A DNA stretch of 8,195 bases from Bacteroidota bacterium. GTDB taxonomy: Bacteria > Bacteroidota > Bacteroidia > Sphingobacteriales > Sphingobacteriaceae. The notes beneath the pieces are model-generated. The model was not told the DNA's origin. It did no database searches and was given only the letters and a program-made list of their open reading frames with translations. The translations under genes were made by a program, and so were the position numbers. The DNA lies in the NCBI GenBank assembly GCA_025355225.1, contig JANYAB010000406.1, positions 1-8,195 on the forward strand, in the 5' to 3' direction. This document shows positions 6,581 through 8,195 of this stretch, in pieces (within the stretch, counting starts at the first letter, position 1; each line of letters starts with the position of its first letter).

Positions 6581-7891
6581 ATGAAACGTTATTTTCCCTT
6601 TGCCCTCATTGTAGGTATTTTGATCCTGACTTTTGTTTTTCCCTCCGTCGAATTTCACAACAGTTCTGTTAATCCGAAATTTAATACGGGTGATATCGCC
6701 TGGATGCTGATGTCAACTGCCTTAGTTTTGATCATGACGCCCGGACTTGCCTTTTTCTACGGCGGTATGGTGAATAAAAAAAATGTGATCTCCACCATGC
6801 TTCAAAGTATTGTTTGTATGGTGATCATTACTGTGATGTGGGGGATATTTGGGTTTAGCCTTGCTTTTGGAGATAGCGTACACGGGCTGATCGGCAACCC
6901 TTCCACTTATTTTATGATGAAAGGAATGCTTGGTAATTCAACCTGGAAACTGGCGCCAACAATACCCTTATTGCTTTTTGCCATGTACCAGTTAAAGTTT
7001 GCGATAATTACCCCGGCTTTAATTACCGGCGCTTTTGCCGAGCGTATCCGATTTAACAGTTATATTATATTCCTTTGCTTGTTTTCAATCTTCATTTTTT
7101 CGCCTTTAGCACATTGCACCTGGCACCCGGATGGAATATTGTCAAAATTGGGTGTACTCGATTTTGCAGGCGGAACAGTCGTTCACATGTCTGCCGGATG
7201 GGCGGCTCTCGCATCAGCCTTATATTTAAAACGCCGCAACGAAGCTAACCATGCTCCCGCGCGCATAACTTATGTAATGATCGGTACGGGTTTACTGTGG
7301 TTCGGCTGGTTTGGCTTTAACGCAGGTTCGGCCTTTGGTGCAAATCATTTGGCAGTAACGGCGCTCGCCACAAGTACCACCGCATCCGCAGCTGCTGGGC
7401 TAACCTGGATATTTTTTGATATGCTAAAGGGCCGCAAACCATCGGCAATGGGTACCTGTATTGGCGCGGTAGTTGGTTTGGTTGCCATCACCCCGGCTGC
7501 CGGTTACGTATCGGTGCCGCATTCGCTGGCTATTGGTATTATTTCGGCAGTAGTAAGCAATTTGGTGGTAGAGTGGCGCACCCGTACCTCAATCGATGAT
7601 ACATTGGACGTATTTCCTTGTCATGGAGTTGGTGGTATGGTAGGGATGCTGCTGACGGGCGTATTTGCCAACCAGAATGTAAACGCAGGAAATACCACCG
7701 GTAATGGTTTGTTTTTTGGACAAACACATTTATTCCTTGTTCAATGTATCGCATTGGTGGCAGTATCCATTTATTCTTTTTTTGGTTCCTTACTGCTGCT
7801 AAAGATAACTGATATGATCTCACCGCTTCGTGTTTCAAAAGAAGATGAAGTGATAGGATTGGACATCAGCCAGCATGGGGAACGGCTGTAG
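6581..7891 (+). CDS. amt: Ammonium transporter, Amt/AmtB family
   Basis: This is a trimeric membrane channel that conducts ammonium/ammonia into the cell for nitrogen assimilation. Its 436 residues are of normal length. The N-terminus (MKRYFPFALIVGILILTFVF) resembles a signal peptide or first hydrophobic segment, followed by MTPGLAFFYGGMV, the start of the Amt fold, and about 11 membrane helices. Key positions by motif: Trp181 (TWHPDG), Asp194 in VLDFAGGTVVHMSAG, His202 in the same segment (8 residues after the Asp, matching E. coli D160/H168), Phe246 and Ser250 in GWFGFNAGSA (F215/S219), and His348 in FPCHGVGG (H318, second of the twin histidines). The C-terminal tail SKEDEVIGLDISQHGE is the conserved cytoplasmic tail that contacts the PII protein GlnK in characterised members. 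No glnK is visible on either side, although it often neighbours amt; it could lie elsewhere. The 107-base gap after nuoN suggests its own promoter. Confidence 0.96.
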   Translation: MKRYFPFALIVGILILTFVFPSVEFHNSSVNPKFNTGDIAWMLMSTALVLIMTPGLAFFYGGMVNKKNVISTMLQSIVCMVIITVMWGIFGFSLAFGDSVHGLIGNPSTYFMMKGMLGNSTWKLAPTIPLLLFAMYQLKFAIITPALITGAFAERIRFNSYIIFLCLFSIFIFSPLAHCTWHPDGILSKLGVLDFAGGTVVHMSAGWAALASALYLKRRNEANHAPARITYVMIGTGLLWFGWFGFNAGSAFGANHLAVTALATSTTASAAAGLTWIFFDMLKGRKPSAMGTCIGAVVGLVAITPAAGYVSVPHSLAIGIISAVVSNLVVEWRTRTSIDDTLDVFPCHGVGGMVGMLLTGVFANQNVNAGNTTGNGLFFGQTHLFLVQCIALVAVSIYSFFGSLLLLKITDMISPLRVSKEDEVIGLDISQHGERL

Positions 7892-7991
7892 ATACTCATA
7901 TTATCTTCAAGGATAACCGGTTTTTGGGTGCTATTCAATTGTCGCTAATCGGCAAATTTTGGCTAAAGCCCTTAGTCCGTCACTTACTTAT

Positions 7992-8011
7992 CCGTCCCTT
8001 GAAAGGGACGG
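7992..8011. repeat. Hairpin 1 within the inverted-repeat element
   Basis: CCGTCCCTT (7992-8000) pairs perfectly with AAGGGACGG (8003-8011). With a realistic loop the stem is seven GC-rich pairs, CCGTCCC/GGGACGG, around TTGAAA. It shares GACGG (8007-8011) with the longer stem at 8007-8047. Confidence 0.65.
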
Positions 8012-8047
8012 CAATGAATTTATACGAACGCTGCATTCATTGCCGTC
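8007..8047. repeat. 13-bp stem within the inverted-repeat element
   Basis: GACGGCAATGAAT (8007-8019) and ATTCATTGCCGTC (8035-8047) are perfect 13-base inverted repeats separated by 15 bases. The left arm overlaps the right arm of hairpin 1, so the two cannot form fully at once. The right arm also overlaps the next dyad, CCGTC (8043-8047) with GACGG (8059-8063), which encloses GGCTTTAGCC. Confidence 0.65.
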
Positions 8048-8139
8048 AGGCTTTAGCCGACGGGTAAAAAAGCTATCAAAGCAGGGCTTTAGCCAAATCC
8101 TCCCGCGTTCAAACAATCGAAGCAACCAACAAGTTGACA

Positions 8140-8168
8140 GGGACAAATTGATTTATCCCGGATTTTTT
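8140..8168 (+). terminator. Possible intrinsic terminator downstream of amt
   Basis: GGGACAAAT (8140-8148) and ATTTATCCC (8151-8159) form an inverted repeat with one mismatch around two bases, followed two bases later by A and six Ts (8163-8168). Stem then T-run on the + strand is terminator-like. It lies about 250 bases beyond amt, so if used it would end a long 3' UTR that includes the inverted-repeat element. Confidence 0.35.
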
Positions 8169-8195
8169 ACCGTTAGAAAATAAATAATATCTTTA

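Larger units (their letters stand above)
7958..8097. repeat. ~140-bp element bounded by 14-bp perfect terminal inverted repeats (REP/MITE-like)
   Basis: The left end TTTGGCTAAAGCCC (7958-7971) is the exact reverse complement of the right end GGGCTTTAGCCAAA (8084-8097). Between them lie three further dyads: 7992-8011, 8007-8047, and 8043-8063, the last enclosing a second GGCTTTAGCC copy. A compact, noncoding, palindrome-dense unit in an intergenic space is typical of REP/BIME-like or MITE-like dispersed repeats. Bacteroidota genomes carry such families, some mobilised by IS200-like REP-associated transposases. No transposase is encoded here. The element class is inference from structure, since copy number cannot be seen in one window. 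Confidence 0.6.
7892..8195. other. Gene-free tail of 304 bases; no credible coding sequence on either strand
   Basis: After the amt stop no ORF in any frame shows family-like composition or recognisable motifs. One frame is open from 7959 to 8183, but it simply runs through the inverted-repeat element and has no coding character. The stretch contains an AACCGGTTTTT copy at 7915-7925, a ~140-bp inverted-repeat element at 7958-8097, and a terminator-like stem at 8140-8168. The rest (about 8100-8139 and 8169-8195) shows nothing I can name. Confidence 0.7.

Noticed and set aside
7958..8097. CRISPR array or tRNA/ncRNA gene in the palindromic tail
   Set aside because: There are no regularly spaced direct repeats with unique spacers, and the dyads do not form a cloverleaf or a recognisable RNA family.
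7954..8098. AAAT on both sides of the inverted-repeat element as a possible target-site duplication
   Set aside because: The right-hand AAA belongs to the terminal inverted repeat itself, and a 4-base AT match is weak, so the duplication cannot be claimed.
7959..8183. A 74-codon + strand reading frame downstream of amt
   Set aside because: It runs through the inverted-repeat element, uses its palindromes as codons, and shows no protein motif or coding bias. It is best read as a chance frame.

Overview
The window looks like chromosomal DNA from a Bacteroidota bacterium, most likely of the Sphingobacteriaceae (Mucilaginibacter/Pedobacter type). Three things point there. None of the gene starts has a Shine-Dalgarno sequence. 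The third gene carries a CarboxypepD_reg-like/TonB-plug-like module of the SusC type, which is a hallmark of this phylum. The intergenic palindromic repeat at the right end also has the look of dispersed repeats in these genomes. The taxonomic call is inference from style and domain content, not from a database match.

Layout, all genes on the + strand: (1) bases 1-1292, the C-terminal two thirds of nuoL, cut by the window edge; (2) 1380-2984, nuoM; (3) 3093-4967, a secreted or envelope protein of the DUF4140/DUF4139 (mucoidy inhibitor MuiA-like) family with an extra domain inserted in the middle; (4) 4974-6473, nuoN; (5) 6581-7891, an Amt-family ammonium channel; (6) 7892-8195, a 304-base gene-free tail that holds a ~140-bp element with 14-bp perfect terminal inverted repeats, several internal hairpins, and a terminator-like stem plus T-run.

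NuoL, NuoM and NuoN are the three antiporter-like, proton-pumping membrane subunits of respiratory complex I (NADH:quinone oxidoreductase, probably using menaquinone in this phylum). All retain the transmembrane glutamate and lysines expected of working channels in the parts visible. The order nuoL-nuoM-nuoN is normally uninterrupted, but here the MuiA-like gene sits between nuoM and nuoN and ends only 6 bases before the nuoN start, so nuoN almost certainly shares its transcript. The Amt gene is probably a separate unit: an AT-only hairpin follows nuoN, and two short palindromes precede the amt start.

Most noteworthy points: the MuiA-like gene embedded in the complex I operon, its chimeric domain structure, and the 140-bp inverted-repeat element with mutually exclusive hairpins. 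I do not see a clearly novel multi-gene system, CRISPR array, RNA gene or integrated phage.
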